A DNA stretch of 20,355 nt from Gammaproteobacteria bacterium (GTDB lineage Bacteria > Pseudomonadota > Gammaproteobacteria > Chromatiales > Chromatiaceae), in assembly GCA_015767355.1 (NCBI GenBank), contig JADWMH010000013.1:1-20355 (forward strand), written 5' to 3'. Under the pieces are notes generated by a model. That model was not told where the DNA came from and made no database searches. It saw nothing but the letters and a program-made list of their open reading frames with translations. Positions 6,823 to 15,364 of the stretch are shown here, in pieces (position 1 is the first letter of the stretch; every line of letters starts with the position of its first letter). The position numbers and the translations under genes were made by a program.

Positions 6823-8367
6823 CTACCCAACCTCCCTGCCACGAAAGTCCCTGACGCGAACCCCTGCAACGGCCAGCGCGCCAAAATAGACAACGACTCC
6901 GATAATCACCCATGCTGCCAGATGGCCGGTTTGCCATACCCAGTCCGAGACCAGCCACTGCTGCAAGGGGCCTGCCAGCCAATAGAGCATGCCCCCCATC
7001 ACTGCTGCTGCTATTGCCGCCCGCAGCAACAGCAGCGGCCAACCCGGGGGTGGTTGATAGATCTCTCTTTTACGTAAAATCCAAAACAGCAGCGTAGCAT
7101 TGACCGCAGCCGCAATGGAGGTTGCCAGCGCCAGGCCGGCATGCTGTAAAAATTGCATCAATATGAGGTTCATCACCATATTGACCACCATCGCCACGAT
7201 CGCAATCTTCACAGGAGTTTTGGTGTCCTGCTGCGCATAAAACCCCGGCGCCAATACCTTGATGACCATGAAGGGAATCAACCCGCACGAGTAGGCCATG
7301 AGGCTCAAACGCGCCATTTGCACATCACGTGCATCGAAGACATCCGACTGGAACAGTGTCGCAATCAGCGGTCCGGCCAGCACCAGCAAACCAACTGCGG
7401 CCGGAATACCCAGCAAGACCGCCCAGCGCAAGGCCCAGTCGAGCATGGCTGAAAACTCCCGGGGAGAGGATTCAGCATGCTTTCTCGAGAGGTTGGGCAG
7501 AATAACCGTTCCCAGCGCCACCCCCAGAATGCCGACAGGAAACTCCATCAGGCGATCGGAGTAGTAGAGCCAGGAGATGCTTCCCTTCTGTAAAAAAGAG
7601 GCTATCAGTGTGTCGAGCAGCAGGTTCAACTGGGTTACCGAAACGCCGAATATTGCCGGGGCCATCAACTTCAGAACCCGGCTGATACCCTCGTCTTTGA
7701 AGGTCGGTTTGGTGAAGTTCGGCAGCAGTTTCAGTCGATAAAGAAACGGCAGCTGGAATGTAAATTGAGCAATGCCTGCGATCAGCACTCCCCAGGCGAG
7801 CGACATGATCGGCGGATCAACAAATGGCGACAGCCAGTAGGCACAGGCGATCAACACCAGGTTCAGCAGCACCGGAGTAAAAGAGGGAATGCCGAACTGG
7901 TTATGGGTATTGAATATGCCGCCGGCAAAGGCGGTCAGTGAGATGAAAAGCAGATAGGGAAAGGTAAGCCGCAACATATCTGCTGCAAGATCTGCATCTC
8001 CGCCGTCGCCAAAATACCAGCCCGGCGCAAACAGTGCGATCAGCAGTGGCGCCGCGAGAACTCCAACCACCGACACTATCAACAGCACCAGTCCCAGAGT
8101 ACTGGCGATATGATCAACGAAGGTTTTCAGATCATCAAAACTGCGTGTCGCTTTGTACTCGGAGAGCACCGGCACAAATGCAACTGAAAAGGCGCCTTCC
8201 GCAAACAGGCGGCGCAGAAAATTGGGTATCTTGAAGGCAACAAAAAAAGCATCCGTCATCTCGTTGGCACCAAACAGGCGTGCAAACACCAGATCACGGA
8301 CAAATCCAAGAATACGGGAGAGCGTGGTATTTCCGCCAACTTTTGCCAGCGCATGCATCAGGCGCAC
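6823..8367 (-). CDS. murJ: Lipid II flippase MurJ (MviN)
   Basis: MurJ moves undecaprenyl-linked peptidoglycan precursor (lipid II) across the inner membrane. The 514-residue product is hydrophobic throughout, consistent with the 14 transmembrane helices of the MOP superfamily. It carries the family signatures SRILGFVRD (about 17-25), TDAFFVAFKIPNFLRRLFAEGAFS (split across about 38-61) and, later, MEFPVGILGVALGTVILP. The start is a GTG at 8367, supported by GAGGG nine bases upstream. An in-frame ATG at 8358 lacks a spaced ribosome site. It is convergent with the FAD oxidase and divergent from gcvT. A hairpin sits in its leader (8391-8413). Confidence 0.95.
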   Translation of the reverse strand: MRLMHALAKVGGNTTLSRILGFVRDLVFARLFGANEMTDAFFVAFKIPNFLRRLFAEGAFSVAFVPVLSEYKATRSFDDLKTFVDHIASTLGLVLLIVSVVGVLAAPLLIALFAPGWYFGDGGDADLAADMLRLTFPYLLFISLTAFAGGIFNTHNQFGIPSFTPVLLNLVLIACAYWLSPFVDPPIMSLAWGVLIAGIAQFTFQLPFLYRLKLLPNFTKPTFKDEGISRVLKLMAPAIFGVSVTQLNLLLDTLIASFLQKGSISWLYYSDRLMEFPVGILGVALGTVILPNLSRKHAESSPREFSAMLDWALRWAVLLGIPAAVGLLVLAGPLIATLFQSDVFDARDVQMARLSLMAYSCGLIPFMVIKVLAPGFYAQQDTKTPVKIAIVAMVVNMVMNLILMQFLQHAGLALATSIAAAVNATLLFWILRKREIYQPPPGWPLLLLRAAIAAAVMGGMLYWLAGPLQQWLVSDWVWQTGHLAAWVIIGVVVYFGALAVAGVRVRDFRGREVG

Positions 8368-8390
8368 AGATTTCTACCCTCTATTCAGAA

Positions 8391-8413
8391 CCGATCTTCG
8401 CAGCGGAGATCGG
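8391..8413 (-). promoter_or_regulatory. Hairpin in the murJ leader
   Basis: CCGATCTTCG (8391-8400) and CGGAGATCGG (8404-8413) form a 10-base-pair stem with one T-G wobble and a three-base loop (CAG). It lies 24 bases upstream of the murJ GTG and just inside the transcript expected from the candidate promoter at 8425-8453. It could modulate ribosome access or RNA stability, or be a regulator-binding palindrome. There is no T-run after it on either strand, so it is not an obvious terminator. Confidence 0.4.
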
Positions 8414-8424
8414 GAAAAACAGGT

Positions 8425-8453
8425 AGTATACATCCGCCCGTTTTCCGCATGAA
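8425..8453 (-). promoter_or_regulatory. Candidate sigma-70-type promoter for murJ
   Basis: Read on the minus strand, TATACT (-10, plus-strand 8425-8430) matches the consensus at five of six positions. TTCATG (-35, 8448-8453) is weak. The spacer is exactly 17 bases. Transcription would begin near 8418, giving a leader of about 50 bases that contains the hairpin. Called by eye only. Confidence 0.35.
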
Positions 8454-8547
8454 GCAAGATCTACGCATCAACTCCTGGAGGGGGAGATTTTTCATGCGCT
8501 TGAGCTGGATCATTGTCTACTAATCCGGGGGAAGCAATTTTTTACAT

Positions 8548-8576
8548 TTGCTCCAAAACTGCTCTCAAGCTATAGT
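8548..8576 (+). promoter_or_regulatory. Candidate sigma-70-type promoter for the gcv genes
   Basis: TTGCTC (8548-8553) and TATAGT (8571-8576) are separated by 17 bases. The -10 matches the consensus at five of six positions and the -35 at three. The start would fall near 8583, leaving a leader of about 65-70 bases before gcvT. It lies in an A+T-richer stretch of an otherwise G+C-rich region. Called by eye only. Confidence 0.4.
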
Positions 8577-8607
8577 CTCAGTTTCAATAATCCCCCTGTG
8601 AGAGAAA

Positions 8608-8642
8608 TCGGTATTTCAAGGGTCGACACCTGCAACTACCGA
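8608..8642 (+). promoter_or_regulatory. Stem-loop just upstream of the gcvT start codon
   Basis: TCGGTA (8608-8613) and TACCGA (8637-8642) are a perfect six-base inverted repeat. A smaller GGT/ACC stem around CGAC (8621-8630) nests inside. The stem ends eight bases before the gcvT ATG, and no Shine-Dalgarno sequence is visible there, so folding could affect initiation. It does not match the glycine riboswitch pattern that often precedes gcvT. Confidence 0.3.
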
Positions 8643-8650
8643 GCCACACT

Positions 8651-9742
8651 ATGGATAAAAAAACCATTCTGAACCAGACGCATCACGATTTGGGTGCGCG
8701 CATGGTGCCCTTCGGCGGCTGGGATATGCCGGTGCATTACGGTTCCCAGATTGAAGAGCATCATGCCATTCGTCAACACGCAGGCATGTTCGACGTCTCC
8801 CACATGCAGATCATCGACCTCAAGGGCAGCGATTGTAAACGCTATCTGCGTCACCTGCTTGCCAATGATGTAGGGAAATTAAAATCCACTGGCAGGGCGC
8901 TCTACTCCTGCATGCTCAACTCGCAGGGCGGCGTCATAGACGACCTGATCGTCTATTTCATGGATGAGACCTGGTATCGCATCGTCGTCAACGCATCCAC
9001 GGCACAAAAAGATCTTGGCTGGATCATGGAGCAGGTCGGCGTTTTCGGGGTTGAAGTGCTTCCGCGCAGCGACATGGCGATGATTGCCGTACAGGGACCG
9101 AAGGCAATCGAGCTAACGCTGCCGCTGTTGAATGAAGAACTGCGGGAAGCAGCCGCCGAGTTGAAGCCTTTTTCAGCCGTATGGGACCCAAGCTGGTTCG
9201 TTGCCCGCACTGGTTATACCGGAGAGGATGGGTTTGAGATCCTGCTGCCACAGGGCGACTGTGTCGCCCTGTGGAATGACCTTGCCGACGCAGGTGTGCG
9301 TCCCTGTGGTCTCGGCGCGCGCGACACCCTGCGACTCGAAGCCGGCATGAATCTTTATGGCCAGGATATGGACGAAACAACCACGCCCCTGGCTTCAGGA
9401 CTCGGCTGGACTGTGGCATTGAAACCCGAAGAGCGCTCTTTTATCGGCCGCGGGGCGCTGGAGAAGCAGAAAAAAGAGGGTATCCCGCAGCAGCTTGTCG
9501 GCCTGGTCCTCGAAGGACGCGGTATTCTGCGCAGTCACCAAAAGTTATATGCCGCTGACAAGCAGATCGGTGAGATAACATCAGGTGGCTTCTCGCCCAC
9601 CCTTGAACGCAGTATCGCGCTCGCCCGCATCGAGACCGGCTCACCCCACGGTGTTGATGTGGAGATGCGCGGCAAACGTCTGCCAGTCAAGGTTGTAAAA
9701 TATCCCTTTGTACGTCACGGCAAACTCGCGACCAAACTGTAA
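8651..9742 (+). CDS. gcvT: Glycine cleavage system T protein (aminomethyltransferase)
   Basis: GcvT takes the aminomethyl group from lipoyl-H protein, passes the one-carbon unit to tetrahydrofolate as 5,10-methylene-THF and releases ammonia. The 363 residues are the usual length. Landmarks include MVPFGGWDMPVHYG (18-31), the HAGMFDVSHM segment (43-52), GYTGEDGFEILLP (about 189-201), LGARDTLRLEAGMNLYGQDM, and the C-terminal TSGGFSPTLERSIALA. It is the first gene of gcvT-H-PA-PB, with a candidate promoter and structured leader in front. The L protein (dihydrolipoamide dehydrogenase) is not encoded in the window and must come from elsewhere. Confidence 0.97.
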   Translation: MDKKTILNQTHHDLGARMVPFGGWDMPVHYGSQIEEHHAIRQHAGMFDVSHMQIIDLKGSDCKRYLRHLLANDVGKLKSTGRALYSCMLNSQGGVIDDLIVYFMDETWYRIVVNASTAQKDLGWIMEQVGVFGVEVLPRSDMAMIAVQGPKAIELTLPLLNEELREAAAELKPFSAVWDPSWFVARTGYTGEDGFEILLPQGDCVALWNDLADAGVRPCGLGARDTLRLEAGMNLYGQDMDETTTPLASGLGWTVALKPEERSFIGRGALEKQKKEGIPQQLVGLVLEGRGILRSHQKLYAADKQIGEITSGGFSPTLERSIALARIETGSPHGVDVEMRGKRLPVKVVKYPFVRHGKLATKL

Positions 9743-9791
9743 TAACCAAATACTTAAACTTATAACCACCCCTTTTTCATGGAGCATCCTC

Positions 9792-10187
9792 ATGAGCAAT
9801 ACCCCCGACGGGCTGAAGTACGCAAAAACACACGAATGGGTCAAGGATAATGGTGACGGCACTGTCACTGTCGGCATCAGCGACCACGCGCAGGAATTGC
9901 TTGGCGACCTGGTTTTCGTCGAGCTGCCTGAAGCCGGCAGCGACATAGCTGCAGGTGATGAAATTGCCGTGGTTGAATCCGTCAAGGCCGCTTCCGACAT
10001 TTACAGCCCGCTCTCGGGTAAGATCCTCGGTATCAATGAAGTGCTGAATGACGCACCTGAAAGCATCAATGACTCACCCTACGAAGAGGGCTGGCTGTTC
10101 ACATTAAAGATAACTGACAAGAGTGAACTGGATGCATTGATGGATGCCGATGCCTATACAAAACACGCACAGGATGAGGAGCATTAA
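9792..10187 (+). CDS. gcvH: Glycine cleavage system H protein (lipoyl carrier)
   Basis: GcvH carries the lipoamide arm that shuttles the aminomethyl group between the P, T and L proteins. The 131-residue product opens with LKYAKTHEWV and has the lipoylation motif VESVKAASDIYSP with the modified lysine at K65, then the usual NDAPESINDSPYEEGWLF. The frame is open upstream to 9708, but the ATG at 9792 is preceded by GGAG at seven bases and aligns with the normal N-terminus. It lies 49 bases after gcvT. Its stop codon shares bases with the ATG of a mini-ORF (TAATG). Confidence 0.97.
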   Translation: MSNTPDGLKYAKTHEWVKDNGDGTVTVGISDHAQELLGDLVFVELPEAGSDIAAGDEIAVVESVKAASDIYSPLSGKILGINEVLNDAPESINDSPYEEGWLFTLKITDKSELDALMDADAYTKHAQDEEH

Positions 10188-10231
10188 TGAGTGCTCTGAT
10201 CAAGTCGCTTTGCTCCTATCCCATGGACTGA
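10187..10231 (+). other. Mini-ORF (14 codons) between gcvH and gcvPA
   Basis: ATG at 10187 overlaps the gcvH stop (TAATG) and opens MSALIKSLCSYPMD, ending in TGA at 10229-10231. GAGGAG lies five bases before the ATG, a better ribosome site than that of gcvPA, whose start follows 16 bases after the mini-ORF stop. It could be a leader peptide that couples gcvPA translation to gcvH, a gene remnant, or chance. No experimental or comparative support is available here. Confidence 0.25.
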
Positions 10232-10247
10232 ATCAGAGATTCCTTTA

Positions 10248-11648
10248 ATGCCATTCATTCCCCACACAGAAGAAGATGTCAATCGCATGCTCTCGAGCAT
10301 CGGCGTCGACAGCATCGAAAGCCTGTTTGATGAAATCCCCGAGGATCTGAAATGCGGTGATCTCGACGCCATTCCAGCCGGAATGAGCGAGATGGAGATC
10401 ACTGAACTGATGCATCAACGCGCAGCGGCAGATGGACAACCATGCTGTTTCATCGGAGCCGGCGCATACGACCACCATATTCCTGCCGCTGTATGGGAGC
10501 TGGCCACCCGCGGCGAGTTCTATACTGCCTACACCCCCTATCAGGCTGAAGCCAGCCAGGGAACGCTGCAGCTGCTGTATGAATATCAATCGATGATGAC
10601 CGCTCTGACAGGCATGGATGTCTCCAATGCCTCTCTCTATGACGGCGCATCGGCAGTAGCCGAGTCCATATTGATGGCCGTACGCGCCAATCGCAAATCA
10701 AAATCAAGACGGGTGCTGCTGCCGCGCAGCCTGCATCCGGCCTATCGAAAGACAGTGCAAACGATCGTGAAACATCAGAAGATCGAGCTGATTGAGCTCC
10801 CTTTTGATACAGCAAGCGGCAAAACCGATCTCGATGCACTCGACAATTACAGCGGTGACGACATCACCGCACTGGTCATTCCCCAGCCCAATTTTTTCGG
10901 CGTGCTCGAGGATGTCGATGCGCTCACCAACTGGGCGATGAGTAATGGCGCAATCAGCATCGCTGTCGTCAATCCGCTCGCGCTCGCCATTCTCAAGCCA
11001 CCCGGAGAATGGGGCGACGAAGGCGTGGACATCTGCTGCGGAGAGGGCCAGCCCCTGGGGATCCCACTCTCGTCCGGCGGCCCCTACCTGGGATTCATGT
11101 GCTGCAGGCAGCAGCATGTTCGTCAGATGCCCGGGCGCATCATCGGCGCCACCGAGGACCTTGACGGCAAGCGCGGTTACAGCCTTACTCTACAGGCGCG
11201 TGAACAGCATATCCGCCGCTCCAAGGCGACATCCAATATCTGCACCAACCAGGGATTAATGGTCACCGCGGCAACCATCTACATGGCGCTGCTGGGCGGC
11301 GAGGGAATGGCTCATACTGCTGCTGCCGCACATGCAAATACCGGGAAGCTGGTTGAGAAATTGTGCAGTATCGATGGTGTCGACACGCTGTTCTCATCCC
11401 CCGTGTTCCATGAGAGGGTATTGAAAATCAATGCCTCGCCAAAAAATGTATTGCGCTCTCTGGCCGCACACAATTTGCTCGGTGGCTATGACCTGGGCGC
11501 AGAGTATCCGGAACTCGGGGACGCCATACTGGTATGCGCAACAGAGAAGCGCACCGAACAGCAGATAGAGAGTTTTCGCGACAAGCTCGATCGCATTATG
11601 AATCGCCAGGCAAAATGCCCTGTCACACCCAAATTTGATCAGCCCTGA
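10248..11648 (+). CDS. gcvPA: Glycine dehydrogenase (decarboxylating) subunit 1
   Basis: The N-terminal half of the P protein, encoded separately; with GcvPB it forms the PLP enzyme that decarboxylates glycine onto the H-protein lipoyl arm. The 466 residues (about the normal length) start with FIPHTEEDVNRMLSSIG and contain FIGAGAYDHHIP, FYTAYTPYQAE, QGTLQLLYEYQSM and NASLYDGASAVAESILMA. Further on are GIPLSSGGPYLGFM and MPGRIIGATEDLDGKRGY. The PLP lysine is in the partner subunit, as expected. It sits 60 bases after gcvH (mini-ORF between) and nine bases before gcvPB. Split P proteins are known from many bacteria but differ from the single-chain GcvP of E. coli. Confidence 0.96.
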   Translation: MPFIPHTEEDVNRMLSSIGVDSIESLFDEIPEDLKCGDLDAIPAGMSEMEITELMHQRAAADGQPCCFIGAGAYDHHIPAAVWELATRGEFYTAYTPYQAEASQGTLQLLYEYQSMMTALTGMDVSNASLYDGASAVAESILMAVRANRKSKSRRVLLPRSLHPAYRKTVQTIVKHQKIELIELPFDTASGKTDLDALDNYSGDDITALVIPQPNFFGVLEDVDALTNWAMSNGAISIAVVNPLALAILKPPGEWGDEGVDICCGEGQPLGIPLSSGGPYLGFMCCRQQHVRQMPGRIIGATEDLDGKRGYSLTLQAREQHIRRSKATSNICTNQGLMVTAATIYMALLGGEGMAHTAAAAHANTGKLVEKLCSIDGVDTLFSSPVFHERVLKINASPKNVLRSLAAHNLLGGYDLGAEYPELGDAILVCATEKRTEQQIESFRDKLDRIMNRQAKCPVTPKFDQP

Positions 11649-11657
11649 GCATACCTC

Positions 11658-13112
11658 ATGTTGATATTTGAACAATCTCAATCCGGGCGGCGTGCAACTG
11701 CCCAGGCCCCCGGCAATGCAGCAACGCTGAAATCCATCCCGGAATCACTGCGGCGTAAACAGCCTGCCGCCCTGCCCGAAGTATCGGAGATGCAGAGCGT
11801 GCGCCACTATACGCGCCTCTCGAGGAAAAACTTCTCCATCGACACGCACTTCTACCCGCTGGGATCCTGCACCATGAAATACAACCCGCGCGGCTGCAAC
11901 ACGCTTGCGATGCTGCCGGGGTTTGTGGCGCGCCATCCCTATGCGCCGGAGAGCCACAGCCAGGGATTCATGGCCTGCATGTATGAGTTGCAGGAGATCC
12001 TCAAAGAGGTCACCGGCATGCGCGAGGTCTCACTGACGCCGGCGGCCGGCGCCCAGGGCGAATTTACCGGCATTGCCATGATCAAAGCCTATCATGATAC
12101 AAACGGCGATCATGAACGCAGCGAAATCATCGTGCCCGATGCGGCGCACGGCACCAACCCCGCCACTGCAGTCATGTGCGGCTACAAGGTTCGCGAAATC
12201 CCGACCATGAAAGATGGTGATATCGATATCGACGCCTTGAAAAGTGTACTGGGACCGCAGACAGCCGGCATCATGCTGACCAATCCATCGACGGTTGGAG
12301 TCTTTGAACGCCGCATCCGCGAGATCTCCGACCTGGTCCACAAGGCCGGAGGGCTGCTCTACTATGACGGCGCCAATCTCAATGCCATTCTGGGAAAGGT
12401 TCGACCCGGCGATATGGGCTTTGATGCGATCCACATGAATCTACACAAAACCTTCTCGACTCCGCATGGCGGAGGCGGCCCCGGCGCAGGTCCTGTCGGC
12501 GTCAGTGAACGCCTGATCCCCTTCCTGCCTGTTCCAATGGTCAGCTATGACGGCGGCAATTATCAGTGGCTGACGCAAACAGAGCGTCCTCAATCCATCG
12601 GCCAGCTCACCGCCTTTGGAGGGAACTCGGGTGTTTTGCTGCGCGCCTACATCTACGCAAAAATGCTCGGACGCGAGGGCATGGTGCGTGTTGCCGAATA
12701 CGCTACCCTGAATGCCAACTATCTGATGAAATTGCTGACAGATTCAGGCTTTCAGGCCGCTTATCCCGAACGCAGAGCCAGTCATGAATTCATCCTCACC
12801 CTTAAAAAAGAGGCGAATGAGCTGGGGGTCAGCACCATGGACTTTGCCAAACGCATGCTGGATTACGGCGTACATGCGCCAACCACCTACTTCCCGCTGC
12901 TGATTCCAGAATGCCTGCTAGTCGAACCGACCGAGACCGAATCCCTGGAAGAGCTGGATAATTTTGTCGAAGTGATGCAAAAAATTCGCCATGAAGCTGA
13001 ACACCAGCCGGAGATTGTCACATCCGCGCCGCATAGCATGCCGGTCAAACGCCTGGACGATGTCAAGGCGGCGCGTGAACTCGATCTGCGCTGGCAACCA
13101 CCAGAGTCATAG
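11658..13112 (+). CDS. gcvPB: Glycine dehydrogenase (decarboxylating) subunit 2
   Basis: The PLP-binding half of the split glycine decarboxylase. The PLP lysine is K264 in HMNLHKTFSTPHGGGGPGAG. Other landmarks are FYPLGSCTMKYNPR (about 66-79), SLTPAAGAQGEFTG and DAAHGTNPATAVMCGY, with LTNPSTVGVFE and YYDGANLNAILG further on. The 484 residues are a usual length for the family. The ATG at 11658 has no strong Shine-Dalgarno sequence, and with the nine-base gap to gcvPA reinitiation or coupling is likely. dgkA starts two bases after its stop, so the gcv genes may read through into the lipid and LPS genes. Confidence 0.97.
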   Translation: MLIFEQSQSGRRATAQAPGNAATLKSIPESLRRKQPAALPEVSEMQSVRHYTRLSRKNFSIDTHFYPLGSCTMKYNPRGCNTLAMLPGFVARHPYAPESHSQGFMACMYELQEILKEVTGMREVSLTPAAGAQGEFTGIAMIKAYHDTNGDHERSEIIVPDAAHGTNPATAVMCGYKVREIPTMKDGDIDIDALKSVLGPQTAGIMLTNPSTVGVFERRIREISDLVHKAGGLLYYDGANLNAILGKVRPGDMGFDAIHMNLHKTFSTPHGGGGPGAGPVGVSERLIPFLPVPMVSYDGGNYQWLTQTERPQSIGQLTAFGGNSGVLLRAYIYAKMLGREGMVRVAEYATLNANYLMKLLTDSGFQAAYPERRASHEFILTLKKEANELGVSTMDFAKRMLDYGVHAPTTYFPLLIPECLLVEPTETESLEELDNFVEVMQKIRHEAEHQPEIVTSAPHSMPVKRLDDVKAARELDLRWQPPES

Positions 13113-13114
13113 AG

Positions 13115-13495
13115 ATGGGAAACCAGAATGCCACCGGCATCAAACGCCTGAACAACGCCTTTGGTTACTCGATGCAGGGGTTTCAAGCCTGCTTCAAACA
13201 TGAGGAGGCATTCCGCCAGGAGATCTATGCATCACTGCTGCTGATACCACTGGCTCTCTATCTGGGAAATACCGGTATCGAACGCGCACTGCTGCTCGGC
13301 AGTTGGCTGGTGGTTCCGCTGGTAGAACTGCTTAACTCGGCAATTGAAAACGCCATAGACAGAATCGGACCGGAACTGCATCAGCTGTCAGGCCGCGCAA
13401 AGGACATAGGCTCTGCAGCGGTGTTTCTTGCACTGCTGCTGTGCGCCTGTGTGTGGCTGCTTGTCTTGCTTCCGCGACTGTCGGCTTCGGGATAG
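13115..13495 (+). CDS. dgkA: Diacylglycerol kinase DgkA
   Basis: A small integral inner-membrane kinase that phosphorylates diacylglycerol to phosphatidic acid, recycling the diacylglycerol released during envelope glycan synthesis. The 126-residue product (E. coli 122) has an amphipathic N-terminus, EEAFRQEIYASL (30-41) and three hydrophobic segments. The signature VELLNSAIENAIDRIG covers about 70-85, with the catalytic-type glutamate E71, N74 and E78. It begins two bases after gcvPB and ends three bases before msbA. In an LPS-assembly operon the gene makes functional sense. Confidence 0.95.
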   Translation: MGNQNATGIKRLNNAFGYSMQGFQACFKHEEAFRQEIYASLLLIPLALYLGNTGIERALLLGSWLVVPLVELLNSAIENAIDRIGPELHQLSGRAKDIGSAAVFLALLLCACVWLLVLLPRLSASG

Positions 13496-13498
13496 CAC

Positions 13499-15283
13499 AT
13501 GAAAACTCCAGACAGCAAGCCAAGCTCAAAAGAGACCTATCTGCGGCTGCTTGGCTACCTCAAGCCCTATCGGAAGCAGTTTGCCATCACCATCGGCGCA
13601 ATGATTCTGCTCGGCCTCTCGGAAGCCGGCATCCCTGCTCTCTCCAAACCTCTGCTCGATGGTGGTTTTGTCGCAAAGGATATGGATAGTCTGAAGGTAA
13701 CATTGGGACTTCTGATACTGCTGTTTTTCTCTCGAGGTCTTCTGCTGCTGTTATCAAGGGGGATGATGGGGTGGATTTCAGGCAAGATCGTGCTGGATCT
13801 TCGCACCAGCCTGTTTGATCTACTGCTGCATCTACCGACTCACTATTACGACAAATACGCATCGGGCAGCATCATGTCGAAGATCACCAATAACGTGACC
13901 ATGGTGACATCTGCGGCAACCGGCACCATCATGACCCTGATAAAGGATAGTGTGATGATCGTGGTGCTGCTTAGCTACGCCCTCTACCTCAACTGGAAAC
14001 TAACACTCTCCATTTTTATTATTTTCCCCCCCATCATTCTGGTCGCAAAAGCATTTTCCAGGAGGGTGCGCCGCTTCAGTCATGTCAACATGCGCAGCCT
14101 GGGCGAGATGACCCATATACTTCAGGAGAGCATCAAGGGACACAAAATCGTCAAGATTCACGATGGACGGGAGTATGAGAAACAGCGTTTTTTTAAAGTT
14201 GCCAACCGCATTCGCCAGTTTCAACAAAAAGCCCTCCTTGCCGGCGCCGGCAATACCGCTGTGGTGGAGATAATCGCTGCAGTCAGTGTCAGCGTCGTCA
14301 TCGTCCTCAGCACCCTGTATGCAATTCAGGAACAGCAGTCAATCGGCCATCTATTTGCCTTTTATATCGCCCTGGGATTGACTCTCGCTCCTGCAAAACG
14401 GCTTGCCTCAGCCATGCAGCCGTTGCAAAAGGGGCTGGCTGCCGCCGAGACGATCTTTGAACTGCTCGATGAAGAGAAGGAAAAGGACCGGGGAACGCAT
14501 GAACTGCACCGGGTGAATGGCGATATTCTGTTTCACAATGTCTCCTTCAGCTACCCGGGTGCAAACAAACAGGTGCTGAAAAACATCAACCTGAACTTGA
14601 AAAAGGGGATGAATATTGCGCTGGTCGGGCATTCGGGCAGCGGCAAGACAACCATTGCGAACCTGATTCCACGCTTTTATGACATTGACCAGGGATCCAT
14701 TACCCTGGATGGCATGGATCTGCGCGACATCAAACTCAAGAGTCTGCGCGAGCAGATTGCCATCGTCAGCCAGGATATCGTCCTTTTCAACGACAGCGTG
14801 GTTGCCAATATCACCTACGGCATGTCGCCACTTCCTACCATGGAGCAGATCAAAGAGGCAATCAAACTCGCCAACGCAGAAGAGTTTGTCAGCCTGCTTC
14901 CCGAGGGAATCGACACCCAGCTTGGAGAGGACGGCGCCACCCTCTCCGGCGGACAGCGCCAGCGTCTGGCCATTACGCGCGCATTCCTCAAAAATGCGCC
15001 ATTGCTGATCCTGGACGAAGCAACATCCGCCCTGGACACAAAAACCGAAGAGATGATCGAAGAGTCCCTGACCCGGCTCAAAAGCAGAAAAACCACCATC
15101 ACCATTGCTCACAGGCTATCAACCATCATCAACGCCGATGTGATCTATGTCATGAAAGATGGAGAGATCGACTCCATGGGAAGCCATGCTGAGTTGTTGG
15201 AGAATTCCGGACTCTATCGGCAACTCTATCAGACAGGAAATCTGGAATCAGCCACAACCAGTCAGGATTATCGAGAGGAATGA
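13499..15283 (+). CDS. msbA: Lipid A-core ABC flippase MsbA
   Basis: A homodimeric ABC exporter that flips core-lipid A across the inner membrane. The 594 residues (E. coli 582) have an N-terminal six-helix transmembrane domain (to about 320) and a C-terminal ATPase: Walker A GHSGSGKT (377-384), Q-loop near IVSQDIVLFND, signature LSGGQ (482-486), Walker B LLILDE (502-507) and the switch histidine in TIAHRLST. General lipid exporters share this layout. The MsbA call rests on length, overall similarity and position with dgkA and the four heptose genes. The start at 13499 is three bases after dgkA. Confidence 0.9.
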   Translation: MKTPDSKPSSKETYLRLLGYLKPYRKQFAITIGAMILLGLSEAGIPALSKPLLDGGFVAKDMDSLKVTLGLLILLFFSRGLLLLLSRGMMGWISGKIVLDLRTSLFDLLLHLPTHYYDKYASGSIMSKITNNVTMVTSAATGTIMTLIKDSVMIVVLLSYALYLNWKLTLSIFIIFPPIILVAKAFSRRVRRFSHVNMRSLGEMTHILQESIKGHKIVKIHDGREYEKQRFFKVANRIRQFQQKALLAGAGNTAVVEIIAAVSVSVVIVLSTLYAIQEQQSIGHLFAFYIALGLTLAPAKRLASAMQPLQKGLAAAETIFELLDEEKEKDRGTHELHRVNGDILFHNVSFSYPGANKQVLKNINLNLKKGMNIALVGHSGSGKTTIANLIPRFYDIDQGSITLDGMDLRDIKLKSLREQIAIVSQDIVLFNDSVVANITYGMSPLPTMEQIKEAIKLANAEEFVSLLPEGIDTQLGEDGATLSGGQRQRLAITRAFLKNAPLLILDEATSALDTKTEEMIEESLTRLKSRKTTITIAHRLSTIINADVIYVMKDGEIDSMGSHAELLENSGLYRQLYQTGNLESATTSQDYREE

Positions 15284-15364
15284 CCACTCGAATGAGGAAC
15301 CAACCACGATCTATCCTTGTTCACTACCACCACCAACCATAATAACTACCAGGAGAATGTATCA

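Noticed and set aside
8368..8650. Glycine riboswitch upstream of gcvT
   Set aside because: I looked for the conserved glycine aptamer core and did not see it; only simple stems are present. A covariance search would settle it.
14408..15112. A 234-codon minus-strand frame
   Set aside because: It is antisense to the ATPase domain of msbA, whose Walker and signature motifs fix the true frame.
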